Shown here in pieces: positions 1 through 8,515 of a stretch of 64,000 nucleotides of DNA (the first letter of the stretch is position 1; the number at the start of each line of letters is the position of its first letter). Both the position numbers and the translations under genes were made by a program. The stretch lies in assembly GCA_963715485.1 (NCBI GenBank), contig OY970244.1, positions 1,364,001 through 1,428,000 on the forward strand, in the 5' to 3' direction. The stretch is from SG8-30 sp963715485 (GTDB taxonomy: Bacteria; Pseudomonadota; Gammaproteobacteria; Steroidobacterales; Steroidobacteraceae). The notes beneath the pieces are model-generated. The model searched no databases, was not told the DNA's origin, and was given only the letters and a program-made list of their open reading frames with translations.

Positions 1-1
1 A

Positions 2-88
2 AACGAGAATCAGTACGAGGACGAGGGCGAATTCCGCGAGCTGCTGTCCGAGCGGGATCCTGCCGCACGCGAATCCGCGGTCCGTTGA
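2..88 (+). CDS. C-terminal end of an unidentified protein (partial)
   Basis: Reading frame open from base 2 to a TGA at 86-88 encodes 28 residues ending in ARESAVR. The segment is very acidic (Asn-Glu-Asn-Gln-Tyr-Glu-Asp-Glu start), like the disordered tail of a larger protein whose body lies before the window. Too little is present to assign a family. It is the same strand as the following small genes, and no terminator is visible after it. Confidence 0.4.
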   Translation, partial: NENQYEDEGEFRELLSERDPAARESAVR

Positions 89-172
89 AGTCGCGCTACG
101 ACGGGCTTTCCGCCACCCGCTAAAGGCCTGCGCCCGCCTGCCGATCTTCCCGGGGGAGGAGACGGACCGGCC

Positions 173-370
173 ATGGATCTCAAGTACTACACCACAGTGC
201 TGGTTGAACGCCCCGGGCATTCCTCGGCCCGCCAGTACAACGGCGTCATTACCGTCAGCGATGATGACCTCGCACGCGACGTGCGGGAGGCAGTCGGCGC
301 GGCAGTGTGCCGATCGCTGGGCGTTGCCAGGGACCAGGTGCGGGTCGTTCACTGCTCGCCCATTCACTGA
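173..370 (+). CDS. Small hypothetical protein, 65 aa
   Basis: ATG at 173 is preceded by a clear purine-rich ribosome site (GGGGGAGGAG, about 151-160). The 65-residue product has no signal peptide or membrane segment; it looks like a small alpha/beta fold, with a beta-rich N-terminal half (MDLKYYTTVLVERPG) followed by a helical stretch (DDLARDVREAVGAAV). No catalytic motif is seen and I do not recognise the family. The good ribosome site makes it likely to be translated. Confidence 0.5.
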   Translation: MDLKYYTTVLVERPGHSSARQYNGVITVSDDDLARDVREAVGAAVCRSLGVARDQVRVVHCSPIH

Positions 371-415
371 AGGGCTGGTCTAGAATCCGGGCATCGATGG
401 CCCGGCGACTGGTCG

Positions 416-580
416 ATGCACAGCGAATGGATGAAGGTCATGCTCGCGGAGATAGAGCGCAAGCGCGAGGAAACGCGCAGCGCCGAGGACGAAGAACTGC
501 GACGGGCCCGGGAACGGCAGGCGGCCCGCGGACCCGATCCGGGCAGCAACGGGAAGACACCGGCGCGCAAGCGCCGCTGA
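416..580 (+). CDS. Very small charged protein, 54 aa
   Basis: A 54-codon frame from ATG 416 to TGA 578-580. The product starts MHSEWMKVMLAEIERKREE and is almost entirely charged and helix-prone (Glu/Arg/Lys/Ala-rich), ending in a basic tail with PARKRR. It occupies the gap between the 65-aa gene and the sheath gene, where no other convincing frame exists. Its composition suggests a coiled-coil helix with a basic, possibly nucleic-acid-contacting tail, but no family is recognised. A longer frame on the same strand (307-630) overlaps the previous gene and has an unnatural Arg/Gly-rich composition, so I prefer this one. Confidence 0.4.
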   Translation: MHSEWMKVMLAEIERKREETRSAEDEELRRARERQAARGPDPGSNGKTPARKRR

Positions 581-701
581 GCCGCTCCGCTCGACCCCAC
601 GCGATGGTGCAATCGGCGGAGATTCTGTAAGACGGCGCCGGTCGATTGGCGGGGGTGACACGACGATGTGCTAACCTTCCCCAAACCAAGGGGAGCCTCC
701 G

Positions 702-2327
702 GTGGCTGATCGACTCACCGGGATAGACGTTCGCGAAGACGCTGGTGCCGAGCAATCCATTGCCCGTGCGCCGACGGGCATTACTGCCTTCATAGGGCGG
801 ACGCTCCGTGGTCCCCTCAATCGCCCGGTCATGATCCGCGGGTTCGCCGAGTTCGAGCGTTTTTTCGGTGGCCTGTGGCAGCCGAGCACGGTGTCGTACG
901 CAGTCGAGCAGTTCTTCGAGGCCGGTGGATCGACCGCGATCGTCGTCCGGGTCGCGAACGGCGCGCGACCTTGTACGCTGGTGCTGCCGGCAGGAGACGA
1001 ATGGCTGACCTTGCGCGCCGTGGCGACGGGTACGCGGGAATTCCTGCGTGCCGCCGTGGACTACGACGGCATCGGCGACAACGAGCAGGACCGCTTCAAC
1101 CTGGTGCTTCAGCGAGTCCGCAGCCACGGTTCCGAGCACATCGAGGACCAGGAAATATACCGCCGTTTGTCCGCCGATCCGCAGTCCTCGCGGTTCGTCG
1201 CGACCGCGCTGGTGGAGTCCCAGCTGGCCCGGGTTGCCGGCGACGTCCCGGCGATCCGTCCGGCGCTCACAAGGGCCATCAGCGGTCGCGGCCTGGCCGC
1301 TTACGTCAACTCCAGTTCAGACGGGGACGACGGCGGCCCGTTGACCGACTACGACATCATTGGATCGGCTGCGGAGGGCACGGGACTGTTCGCGCTGGGC
1401 GCGGCAGAGACCATCAATTTCCTGTGCATTCCGCCGCTCTCGCGCGACGTCGACATAGGTCCCAGCACCTTGCTGGTGGCCAACCGCTACTGTCGCGACC
1501 GCCGGGCGCTGCTCGTTGTCGATCCGCCGCTCTCCTGGGACACCCCCGAGGCCGCCATCTCCGGCGCACGTGACTGGGGTTTCGCGAGCGAAGATGCGGT
1601 GATGTACTTCCCGCGGCTTCTCGCGCTCGACAAGCTGCGTGGGCGTTTCGAGGCATTCAGTTCCTGTGGCGCGGTCGCCGGCATGCTGGTCCGGGGAGAC
1701 GAGCACGGCCGATTCTGGTCCATGCCGACGGGAGACGAGGCCGTCCTGAGGCCCAGCCTGCGGCCGCTTTGCCCGGTTGGCGAAGACGATCGGCTGAGGC
1801 TGGCAGCCCTGGGAATCAATGTCATTGCTGCGTCCCGCGCTCCGGGTAGCAGCCGGCCCGCGGCCCGCACGCTGGCGGGTCCTGGCGCCCAGTCGCCCGA
1901 TTGGCGGCTGCTGGGTCGCCGCAGGCTGGCGCTGTTCGTTCTCAATAGCATCGAGCGCGGTACGCGCTGGATGCTGTTCGAGCCGAACGAACCAGCGCTG
2001 TGGAACCGCGCCAGCAGCCAGTTGCGCGCGTTCTTCGAATCGCTGGAGGCCGAGGGCGCGTTCGCGGGCCGGGCGCCGGACGATCGCTGGTTCGTGGTTT
2101 GCGACGAGCGCATCAATCGACATAGCGAGCGGGATCGGGGCGCGGTCAACCTGCTGTTTGGATTTCCCGCTGCCCGCGCGGGCCAGTTCCATTCCTTCCT
2201 GGTCAGTCATCGCGCCGGCGGCAGCCGGGTGAAGCCGGTCAGCCTCAATCGCCTCCAGGCAGAGACTGCGCATCCTGAGGCGCTGATCGACGCCGTGGAA
2301 CCCCTGCCGTTCATCCAGGCGGGTTGA
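702..2327 (+). CDS. Contractile tail sheath-like protein, orphan
   Basis: 541 residues from GTG 702, with ribosome site AGGGGAG just upstream. The N-terminus (residues 27-85) shows the sheath signature: a strand ending AFIGRTLRGPLNRP, then FEFERFFGGL-like text and a strand reading AIVVRVANG. The C-terminal domain has ERGTRWMLFEPNEPALW near residue 416 and WFVVCDERIN near 463, matching the conserved core of phage and phage-like contractile sheaths that interlocks neighbouring subunits. Sheath proteins normally sit beside tube, baseplate, tape-measure and AAA+ ATPase genes; none is present here. The next gene is a DNA-repair-like protein only 9 bases on. The role is therefore open: remnant of a contractile injection system, a part encoded apart from its partners, or a repurposed sheath protein. 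Family call is firm, function is not. Confidence 0.8.
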   Translation: MADRLTGIDVREDAGAEQSIARAPTGITAFIGRTLRGPLNRPVMIRGFAEFERFFGGLWQPSTVSYAVEQFFEAGGSTAIVVRVANGARPCTLVLPAGDEWLTLRAVATGTREFLRAAVDYDGIGDNEQDRFNLVLQRVRSHGSEHIEDQEIYRRLSADPQSSRFVATALVESQLARVAGDVPAIRPALTRAISGRGLAAYVNSSSDGDDGGPLTDYDIIGSAAEGTGLFALGAAETINFLCIPPLSRDVDIGPSTLLVANRYCRDRRALLVVDPPLSWDTPEAAISGARDWGFASEDAVMYFPRLLALDKLRGRFEAFSSCGAVAGMLVRGDEHGRFWSMPTGDEAVLRPSLRPLCPVGEDDRLRLAALGINVIAASRAPGSSRPAARTLAGPGAQSPDWRLLGRRRLALFVLNSIERGTRWMLFEPNEPALWNRASSQLRAFFESLEAEGAFAGRAPDDRWFVVCDERINRHSERDRGAVNLLFGFPAARAGQFHSFLVSHRAGGSRVKPVSLNRLQAETAHPEALIDAVEPLPFIQAG

Positions 2328-2336
2328 TCGGAGCGG

Positions 2337-2741
2337 ATGCCGCGTGACTCGGCAGGGCGCTCTTTCCTTGCACGGTCGCAGCCGGTGAGTACCGACCAGG
2401 ATACGCTCGAGCAGATCTGGCGTGCGATTGCGGCTATTCCCTGTGGGCAGGTGGACAGTTACGGTGGCGTAGCCAGCCGGGCTGGACTACCGCGACGCGC
2501 GCGCCTGGTCGGCCACGCACTGAAAGTGGCGCCGCGCGAGCTGAACCTTCCCTGGCATCGCGTGTTGAACGCCAGTGGCCGCATCAGCTTTCCGGAGGGC
2601 ACGCGGCTGTACTCCCTGCAGCGGCGCAAACTCGAGGCCGAAGGGGTGCGGTTCGAGGGTGGACGGGTGCAGCGCAAGGTTCTGGAGGATCCGAACAGCC
2701 TCGACCGACTGCTGTGGGGTCCGCCTGCTTCGTCGTCGTGA
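2337..2741 (+). CDS. Alkyltransferase-like DNA-binding protein (ATL)
   Basis: 134 residues resembling the C-terminal DNA-binding domain of O6-alkylguanine-DNA alkyltransferases: IWRAIAAIPCGQVDSYGGVA (27-46), the RARLVGHAL recognition segment (54-62) and PWHRVLNASGRI (72-83). The acceptor cysteine of the normal PCHR motif is tryptophan (Trp73), which is the defining feature of ATL proteins. ATLs bind alkylated guanine without repairing it and hand the lesion to nucleotide excision repair. A GTG at 2385 (VSTDQDTLEQIW) would give a 118-residue protein closer to the usual ATL length and may be the true start. Confidence 0.85.
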   Translation: MPRDSAGRSFLARSQPVSTDQDTLEQIWRAIAAIPCGQVDSYGGVASRAGLPRRARLVGHALKVAPRELNLPWHRVLNASGRISFPEGTRLYSLQRRKLEAEGVRFEGGRVQRKVLEDPNSLDRLLWGPPASSS

Positions 2742-2790
2742 CTCCACTGACCCGGTGGTAACATCGCGGTCGGCGTCAGCGGAGTGGCCC

Positions 2791-3315
2791 ATGCCCAGAC
2801 GACACGTGATTTTCTCTCACGGCAAGGAGAGCGGCCCCTGGGGATCGAAGATCGCGGCCATGGCCGAGGTAGCGCGAAGCGAGGGCTTCGAGGCGGATTC
2901 CGTCGACTACCGCGGGATCGGCGACCCGAAGGACAGGGTGACCAGGTTGCTCAGCTTCTGCCGCGACCTGCGTGGCGACCTGGTGCTGGTCGGGTCGAGC
3001 ATGGGCGGGCACGTTGCGACCTCGGCATCGGCCCTGCTGCGCGCGCGCGGCTTGTTCCTGCTGGCGCCAGCCTTCTACATGCCCGGCCACGAGGAATTGA
3101 CCCCGAAGCCGGCCGAATGCCCGATGACCATCGTGCATGGCTGGAAGGACACCGTGGTGCCGGTCGAAAACAGCATCCGCTACGCGCGCGAATACGGCGC
3201 GACGCTACACATCATCAACTCCGATCACCGCATGCAGGACCAGATTACCCTGATCAACTACCTGTTCGAGTACTTCCTGGTTGCACTGGACCTGCCCTAT
3301 CTGCAAAAGAAGTAA
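2791..3315 (+). CDS. Small alpha/beta hydrolase
   Basis: 174 residues from ATG 2791, chosen because AGCGGAG lies 8 bases upstream and the protein then opens directly with the first beta strand (RRHVIFSHGKESGPWG). The nucleophile elbow is GSSMGG (Ser70), the acid is in HGWKDTVVP (Asp120) and the base in SDHRM (His146), a complete Ser-Asp-His triad. The small size and absence of a lid domain resemble YqiA-type or carboxylesterase-like hydrolases. No signal peptide, so cytoplasmic. The substrate cannot be inferred. Confidence 0.8.
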   Translation: MPRRHVIFSHGKESGPWGSKIAAMAEVARSEGFEADSVDYRGIGDPKDRVTRLLSFCRDLRGDLVLVGSSMGGHVATSASALLRARGLFLLAPAFYMPGHEELTPKPAECPMTIVHGWKDTVVPVENSIRYAREYGATLHIINSDHRMQDQITLINYLFEYFLVALDLPYLQKK

Positions 3316-3434
3316 CTCGTCGCGGCGCCCTCGACGGCGCCGCCGGCGGCCCGCTGGCCGGCACCTCCTGCCGGGCGATCCGTCCAAGGTCGGTTCGCGG
3401 TAGACTGCCGGCATTTCCCGGGGGGAGAGCCTGC

Positions 3435-3665
3435 ATGCCCCAGCCAGTCAGAACGATTGCGATGCTCCTGTTCGTGCTGCTTGCTGCCTGCGGCGGCGGC
3501 GAGAAGAAGGAGCGCGAGGTGATGAAGCCGGAGGAGACTGTCTTCCGCGACCTCGTCACAGCGCCGCAGAAGGCAGAGGATCGCACCAACGCCGCGATGG
3601 ACGCGCATCGCGAAGCCCTCGAGAAGCAGTTGCGCGAAAGCGAAGGCGACGGATCCGAGGAATAG
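3435..3665 (+). CDS. Small lipoprotein, 76 aa
   Basis: ATG 3435 follows the ribosome site GGGGGAGAG. The product has a type II signal peptide (MPQPVRTIAMLLFVLLAAC) with a LAAC lipobox, then GGG and a charged helical tail rich in Glu, Lys and Arg. After processing only about 58 residues remain, lipidated at Cys and probably anchored to the outer membrane. Small lipoproteins of this kind are poorly conserved; no partner is evident and plsB begins 75 bases downstream. Confidence 0.7.
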   Translation: MPQPVRTIAMLLFVLLAACGGGEKKEREVMKPEETVFRDLVTAPQKAEDRTNAAMDAHREALEKQLRESEGDGSEE

Positions 3666-3740
3666 GCCAGCGCATCGCAGCAGGGCCGGCCGCCAGCAGC
3701 CGGGCCGGCAGCGACAGCGACCGCCTGCAAGAATGACCCA

Positions 3741-6203
3741 ATGATTCGTTTTCTCGGACTCGACCGTAGTTTTCTGTGGATGATGCGCGGCATCTCCCGT
3801 CTCTTCGTGCGCCCCACCGTCGCGCCGGCCGACGCGACCACACGGCTCAGTGGAAGGACGCGTCCGGTGATGTATGTGCTGGACGAGCGCAGCCTTTCCG
3901 ATTTCCTGGCGGTTGAGCAGGTCTGCATGGACGCGGGACTGCGCAGGCCCGGCAAACGGCTGGCCACCGGGGAACTGGTGCTGCCACGTTCCTACGTTGC
4001 ACTCGAGCGACGCGCCGGCGTCTTGCGCAAGCGTCCCGACAGGCGCATGCCGCCGGAACTCCAGTCGGCCATGGCTGCCGCGGCCGCCGATCCAGAGCTG
4101 CAGCTGGATATCGTTCCGGTGGCGGTCTTCTGGGGCCGTGCGCCCCAGCGTGAGCGTTCCTGGCTCGACCTCGTGCTGTCCGAGAGCTGGGCGATGGTGG
4201 GCCCCTTCAGGCGATCGATGTCGGCGCTGTTCAACGGCCGCGCGACGCTGATCCGCTTCGGTGACCCGCGGCCGGCCCGGTCCTGGGTCGTGGAGGGGCA
4301 GGACCCGGCCCGCGCGGCGCGAAAACTGCTCAAGGACCTGCGCGCCGAATTCCGCCACATGCGTGTCGACAGCGTCGGTCCGGAACTTGCGACGAGGCGG
4401 GTGATGGTGGCGCAGGTCCTGCACACGCGTGCGGTGCGACAGGCCGTAAGGCAGGAAATGCGGGAACGAAACGTGACCCGGCGGGAGGCACTGCGGCAGG
4501 CGCGCAAGCTGGCGATGGAGATCTCGGCCGACTATTCACACGCCTTTGTTCGGCTCATGGACCGGTTGCTGACCTGGCTGTGGACCCGGCTCTACGACGG
4601 TGTCGAGGTGCGCAACGCCGAGCACCTCGACCGCCTGCCAGCGGGTTGCGAGATCGCCTACGTGCCCTGCCACCGCAGCCACATGGACTACCTGCTGCTG
4701 TCCTACGTCATCTACTACCGCGGCTACGCCGTTCCCTACGTCGCCGCGGGAATCAATCTCAACCTCCCGGTCATCGGCCGCTTCCTTCGTATGGGCGGCG
4801 CCTTTTTCATTCGCCGTTCCTTCCGCGGTAGCGGCCTGTACCCGGTCGTTTTCACCAAGTACGTCGACGTGCTCATGGGACGTGGCCACCCCATCGAGTT
4901 CTTCATCGAAGGCGGGCGAAGCCGTACCGGCCGGCTGCTGACCCCCAAGACCGGAATGCTGGCGATGACCGTCCGCAGCTTCCTCAGGAATCCGCAGCGC
5001 GCGGTCGCCTACGTGCCGGTCTATTTTGGCTACGAGCGCCTGTTCGAAGGCCGGACCTACATTGGCGAGTTGTCCGGGAAAGCGAAGGAAAGGGAGTCTG
5101 TTTTCGGGCTGGTGAAAACACTGCCGGCATTGCGCCAGCGCTTCGGCAAGGTGCACGTCAGCTTCGGTGAGCCCGTGCTGCTGGCGGATGCGATCGCACG
5201 TGTCGAACCTGACTGGAAGCAGTCGATCGGTTCGGACGACGCCCGCCCGCCGTGGTTTGCCGAAGCCATCGATAGCGTCGCCGGGACGATCATGCGGCGG
5301 ATCAACGCGGCTGCTGCAGTCACGCCGATCAACCTCCTCGGTGTCGCACTGCTGGCGACGCCGCGGCAGGCCATGGTCGAGGCGGACCTGATCCGGCTAC
5401 TCGAGCTGTACGTCGAAGTGTTGAAGCAATGCCCTTATTCGCCCGATGTGGCGCTTCCCGAGATCGGTGGGGCCGCGATGATCCGCCATGGTGAGGCGAT
5501 GCAGGTGCTCGAGCGGCAAGCGCACCCGCTCGGCGACGTGATCAGGATGCCCGAGGAGGGGGCGGTACTGTGCACCTACTATCGCAACAACGTCATCCAT
5601 CTGTTTGCCTTGCCGTCGCTGGTGGCCTGCGCGTTCCTGAACAACGCGGCCATGCGCGGCGAGGACGTGCAGCGGCTGGTCTGGCGCGCCTATCCCTATG
5701 TCAGGCAGGAGCTGACCTTGCGGTGGACCGAAGAGGAGGTGCCGGGAGTGGTCGACGCCGTGCTGGACACGCTGGCTCGCAACGGCCTGCTGGAGCGGAG
5801 CGAAGACGGCAAGGTCTGGCGACGTCCGTCCACCGGCACGGTTGAGGCGGTGCAGTTGTCCCTGTTGGCCCAGGCCACAATCCAGACGATCGAGCGCTAC
5901 TACCTGGTGATCGCGCTGCTGCTGCGCGCCGGGACCGGCGAGCTGACCCAGGACGGGCTCGAGCGACGCTGCACGGCGATGGCCCAGCGGATGGCGATGC
6001 TTTACGGGCTGAACGCACCGGAGTTCTTCGACCGCACGATGTTCCGCGACTTCATCGGGCGGCTGCTGGCGCGGGGCGTGATCGAGGCCGGGGCCGAGGG
6101 GCGGCTGCTGTTTGGCGAAGCGCTGCTGGCCGTGGCGGATGATGCCCGCGTGGTGCTCTCGGAGCAGATCCGCAACAGCATTCTCCAGGTCACCCACGGG
6201 TAA
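3741..6203 (+). CDS. plsB: Glycerol-3-phosphate 1-O-acyltransferase
   Basis: 820 residues, the usual size of PlsB. It transfers an acyl group from acyl-ACP or acyl-CoA to sn-glycerol-3-phosphate, the first step of phospholipid synthesis, at the inner membrane. The four acyltransferase blocks are present: CHRSHMDYLLLSY with the HX4D pair (His311, Asp316), GAFFIRRSF (about 353), FIEGGRSRTGRLLTPK (about 388) and VPVYFGYE (about 425). The long N- and C-terminal regions are typical of the proteobacterial enzyme. It is followed by a 200-base gap with a possible promoter for the next locus. Confidence 0.95.
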   Translation: MIRFLGLDRSFLWMMRGISRLFVRPTVAPADATTRLSGRTRPVMYVLDERSLSDFLAVEQVCMDAGLRRPGKRLATGELVLPRSYVALERRAGVLRKRPDRRMPPELQSAMAAAAADPELQLDIVPVAVFWGRAPQRERSWLDLVLSESWAMVGPFRRSMSALFNGRATLIRFGDPRPARSWVVEGQDPARAARKLLKDLRAEFRHMRVDSVGPELATRRVMVAQVLHTRAVRQAVRQEMRERNVTRREALRQARKLAMEISADYSHAFVRLMDRLLTWLWTRLYDGVEVRNAEHLDRLPAGCEIAYVPCHRSHMDYLLLSYVIYYRGYAVPYVAAGINLNLPVIGRFLRMGGAFFIRRSFRGSGLYPVVFTKYVDVLMGRGHPIEFFIEGGRSRTGRLLTPKTGMLAMTVRSFLRNPQRAVAYVPVYFGYERLFEGRTYIGELSGKAKERESVFGLVKTLPALRQRFGKVHVSFGEPVLLADAIARVEPDWKQSIGSDDARPPWFAEAIDSVAGTIMRRINAAAAVTPINLLGVALLATPRQAMVEADLIRLLELYVEVLKQCPYSPDVALPEIGGAAMIRHGEAMQVLERQAHPLGDVIRMPEEGAVLCTYYRNNVIHLFALPSLVACAFLNNAAMRGEDVQRLVWRAYPYVRQELTLRWTEEEVPGVVDAVLDTLARNGLLERSEDGKVWRRPSTGTVEAVQLSLLAQATIQTIERYYLVIALLLRAGTGELTQDGLERRCTAMAQRMAMLYGLNAPEFFDRTMFRDFIGRLLARGVIEAGAEGRLLFGEALLAVADDARVVLSEQIRNSILQVTHG

Positions 6204-6267
6204 TTTCTTGCGGTGCAAAACAAGTCTGGAGTAGGTAGTGGCCTAGGCTAGGCCGCAGAATTCTCGC

Positions 6268-6276
6268 TGATATACT
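6268..6276 (+). promoter_or_regulatory. Possible extended -10 promoter for the DUF1302 locus
   Basis: TGATATACT (TG-N-TATACT) lies in the 200-base gap between plsB and the DUF1302 gene and fits an extended -10 element; no good -35 is seen. It would start transcription about 120 bases before ATG 6405. The rest of the gap (6204-6404) shows nothing else I can name. Confidence 0.35.
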
Positions 6277-6404
6277 GCCGGCGCTGTTGTGTGCAAAGCG
6301 CCTCGATTGGTGTCGACGCCACATCCAGTGGCCTGGGTCTCGGGATTGCTGAGTCGGGCCTTTGTCTGTCGGGTGCTCTCGATCGTCAGATAATGGGGAA
6401 CACA

Positions 6405-8498
6405 ATGATCACTCAATCCGCCAGGGTCCAGCCGCGTCCGGTGCGGGCCGCTGTGACTGCGACACTGCTAACGGCTGGCCTGCTCGCGGCCGGATCGGCG
6501 CAGGCGTTTGATTTCAAGATGGGCAGCTGGGACGGCAACTGGAACACGACGCTGTCCTACGGCCAGCTGTGGCGAGTGGAGGATCGCGACCTCAGGCTCA
6601 TCGGCACCGCCGACGGTGGCGTGGGCCGCTCCCCGAACATCGACGATGGCAACCTCAACTACAAGAAGGGCATCGTCTCGAACGCGGCCAAATTCGTCAC
6701 CGAGCTGTCCCTGAGCCGCGACAGCTACGGCCTGTTCATCCGCGCCAACGGCCTGTACGACTACGAGGTCGAGCAGGGCAAGACCGAGCGTACCCCGATT
6801 TCCGAGACCGGCAAGAACCTCGCCGGATCCTACGTCCGGCTGCTCGACGCGTTCGTCTACGGCCGCTGGGACCTGAGCGGCCACGAGCTCGGCCTGCGCG
6901 CCGGCAGCATGGTGGTCAACTGGGGCGAGAGCACCTTCATCCAGGGTGGCATCAACAGTGCCATCAACCACTTCGACGTCTCGTCCCTGCGTATCCCGGG
7001 TGCCGAGTTGCGCGAGGCCTACCTGCCGCAGGAGATGGTCAAGGCGTCCTACTCCTTTACCGAAAACGTGAATGGCGAGTTGCTGTACCTGTTCGGCTGG
7101 GACCAGACCCAGCCTGAGCCGGCCGGCACCTATTTCTCGAGCAACGATTTTGCGGTGCGCGGCGGCCGGCGAGCATACCTCGGTTTCGGGGCATTTTCCG
7201 ACCAGGGTGTCGACTACACGCCGCTCGGCGGCCCCTTCATCAAGGACTTCCAGGGCATCCCGCGCGGCGAGACCCGCCACGCCAGCGACAACGGCCAGTA
7301 CGGCGGGGCGCTCAAGTGGTACCTGCCAGACTTCAGCAGCGGGACCGAGATCGGGCTGTATTTCATGAACTACCACAGCAAGGTGCCGCTGATCAGTGGG
7401 CGCACCGGCACGCAGGCCGGGGTCGGCAATGCGGTGGGTGCGGCGGTCGGCATGCAGGCGACGGCAATTGCGCTGGCCTCGGGACTGCCCACGGCCACGG
7501 CTATCGCCATCGGCACCGCACAGGGTGCCGGTGCCGCGGCGCAGGCGGGTGGCGACATCTCCGCCTCGACGCTGAGTGGCTACGCGACCATCGCAGCCAA
7601 TACGGCGCTCGGCGGCGGCAGTGTCGTTGCGCAGATCAATAACCTGGCCACGCACGAGTACACCATCACCACACAGTACTTCACCGAATATCCTGAGGAT
7701 CTGTCGCTCATCGGCCTCAGTTTCAACACGTCGGTCGGCACCACCGGCATCGCGCTGCAGGGCGAGGTGTCCTACAAGATGGACCAGCCGCTGCAATACG
7801 ATGACATCGAGGTGCTGTTCGCGGCACTGGCTCCCGTGCAGAACACGCTCTATACGTTACTCGGCATCCCACTGCCCGCGACCTGTACTCCGTCAAACCC
7901 GACGGTCTATACCTGCAATCAGGTCGGACGGTTCGGGATCGACCAGGAGGTCAAGGGCTGGGACAGCTTCGACATCATCCAGGCGCAGATGACCGCCACG
8001 AAGGTCTTCGGGCCGATGCTTGGCGCATCGCAGTTCGTGACCCTGATTGAGGTCGGCATGACGTCGGTCCTGGACTTCCCGGACAAGCAGACGGGTGGGC
8101 CGCAGGGCCTGGGGCTGCGTTTCAATGGGCCCGGTACCTCTGTGTCCGGCAACGCGGCGCTGGCCGGCCGCCATTTCGGCGAAGTCGAGCCACAGAATCG
8201 CTTCGCCGACGCGAATTCCTGGGGCTATCGCCTGGCGCTCAGGCTCGACTACAACAACTTCATCGGCGCGTGGAACTTCAGCCCGCGGCTGGTGTTCGCG
8301 CACGACGTGAATGGTACGACGCCGGGTCCCGGCGGCAACTTCGTCGACGGCCGCTACGCGGTGACCGTTGGCGCCGGCGCCAACTACCAGGCCAAGTGGG
8401 AAGTCGACTTGAGCTACACGAGTTTTGGCGGCGCCAGCCGCTGGAATGACCTCAATGACCGCGACTTCATTGCGGCGACGCTGAAGTACTCGTTCTGA
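6405..8498 (+). CDS. DUF1302 family outer-membrane protein
   Basis: 697 residues from ATG 6405, chosen because GGGGA lies 5-9 bases upstream and a normal signal peptide follows (Ala-rich core ending AAGSAQA, mature start FDF). The mature protein opens with FKMGSWDGNWNTTLSYG and shows alternating amphipathic strands with frequent aromatic-Gly pairs, ending in the C-terminal Phe (LKYSF) expected of a BAM-inserted beta-barrel. DUF1302 proteins are long predicted barrels of unknown cargo. An Ala/Gly/Thr-rich low-complexity stretch (residues about 335-415) interrupts the barrel. It is the first of four closely spaced genes; DUF1329 starts 17 bases on. Confidence 0.85.
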   Translation: MITQSARVQPRPVRAAVTATLLTAGLLAAGSAQAFDFKMGSWDGNWNTTLSYGQLWRVEDRDLRLIGTADGGVGRSPNIDDGNLNYKKGIVSNAAKFVTELSLSRDSYGLFIRANGLYDYEVEQGKTERTPISETGKNLAGSYVRLLDAFVYGRWDLSGHELGLRAGSMVVNWGESTFIQGGINSAINHFDVSSLRIPGAELREAYLPQEMVKASYSFTENVNGELLYLFGWDQTQPEPAGTYFSSNDFAVRGGRRAYLGFGAFSDQGVDYTPLGGPFIKDFQGIPRGETRHASDNGQYGGALKWYLPDFSSGTEIGLYFMNYHSKVPLISGRTGTQAGVGNAVGAAVGMQATAIALASGLPTATAIAIGTAQGAGAAAQAGGDISASTLSGYATIAANTALGGGSVVAQINNLATHEYTITTQYFTEYPEDLSLIGLSFNTSVGTTGIALQGEVSYKMDQPLQYDDIEVLFAALAPVQNTLYTLLGIPLPATCTPSNPTVYTCNQVGRFGIDQEVKGWDSFDIIQAQMTATKVFGPMLGASQFVTLIEVGMTSVLDFPDKQTGGPQGLGLRFNGPGTSVSGNAALAGRHFGEVEPQNRFADANSWGYRLALRLDYNNFIGAWNFSPRLVFAHDVNGTTPGPGGNFVDGRYAVTVGAGANYQAKWEVDLSYTSFGGASRWNDLNDRDFIAATLKYSF

Positions 8499-8515
8499 TT
8501 TCCGGGAGAGATCAC

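Noticed and set aside
307..630. 107-residue frame overlapping the 65-aa gene
   Set aside because: It starts inside the 65-aa gene and its product is Arg/Gly/Ala-rich without protein-like patterning. The 54-codon frame at 416-580 is better.
6204..6404. Possible terminator after plsB
   Set aside because: No GC-rich stem with a T tail is present in the gap; only a possible promoter is seen.
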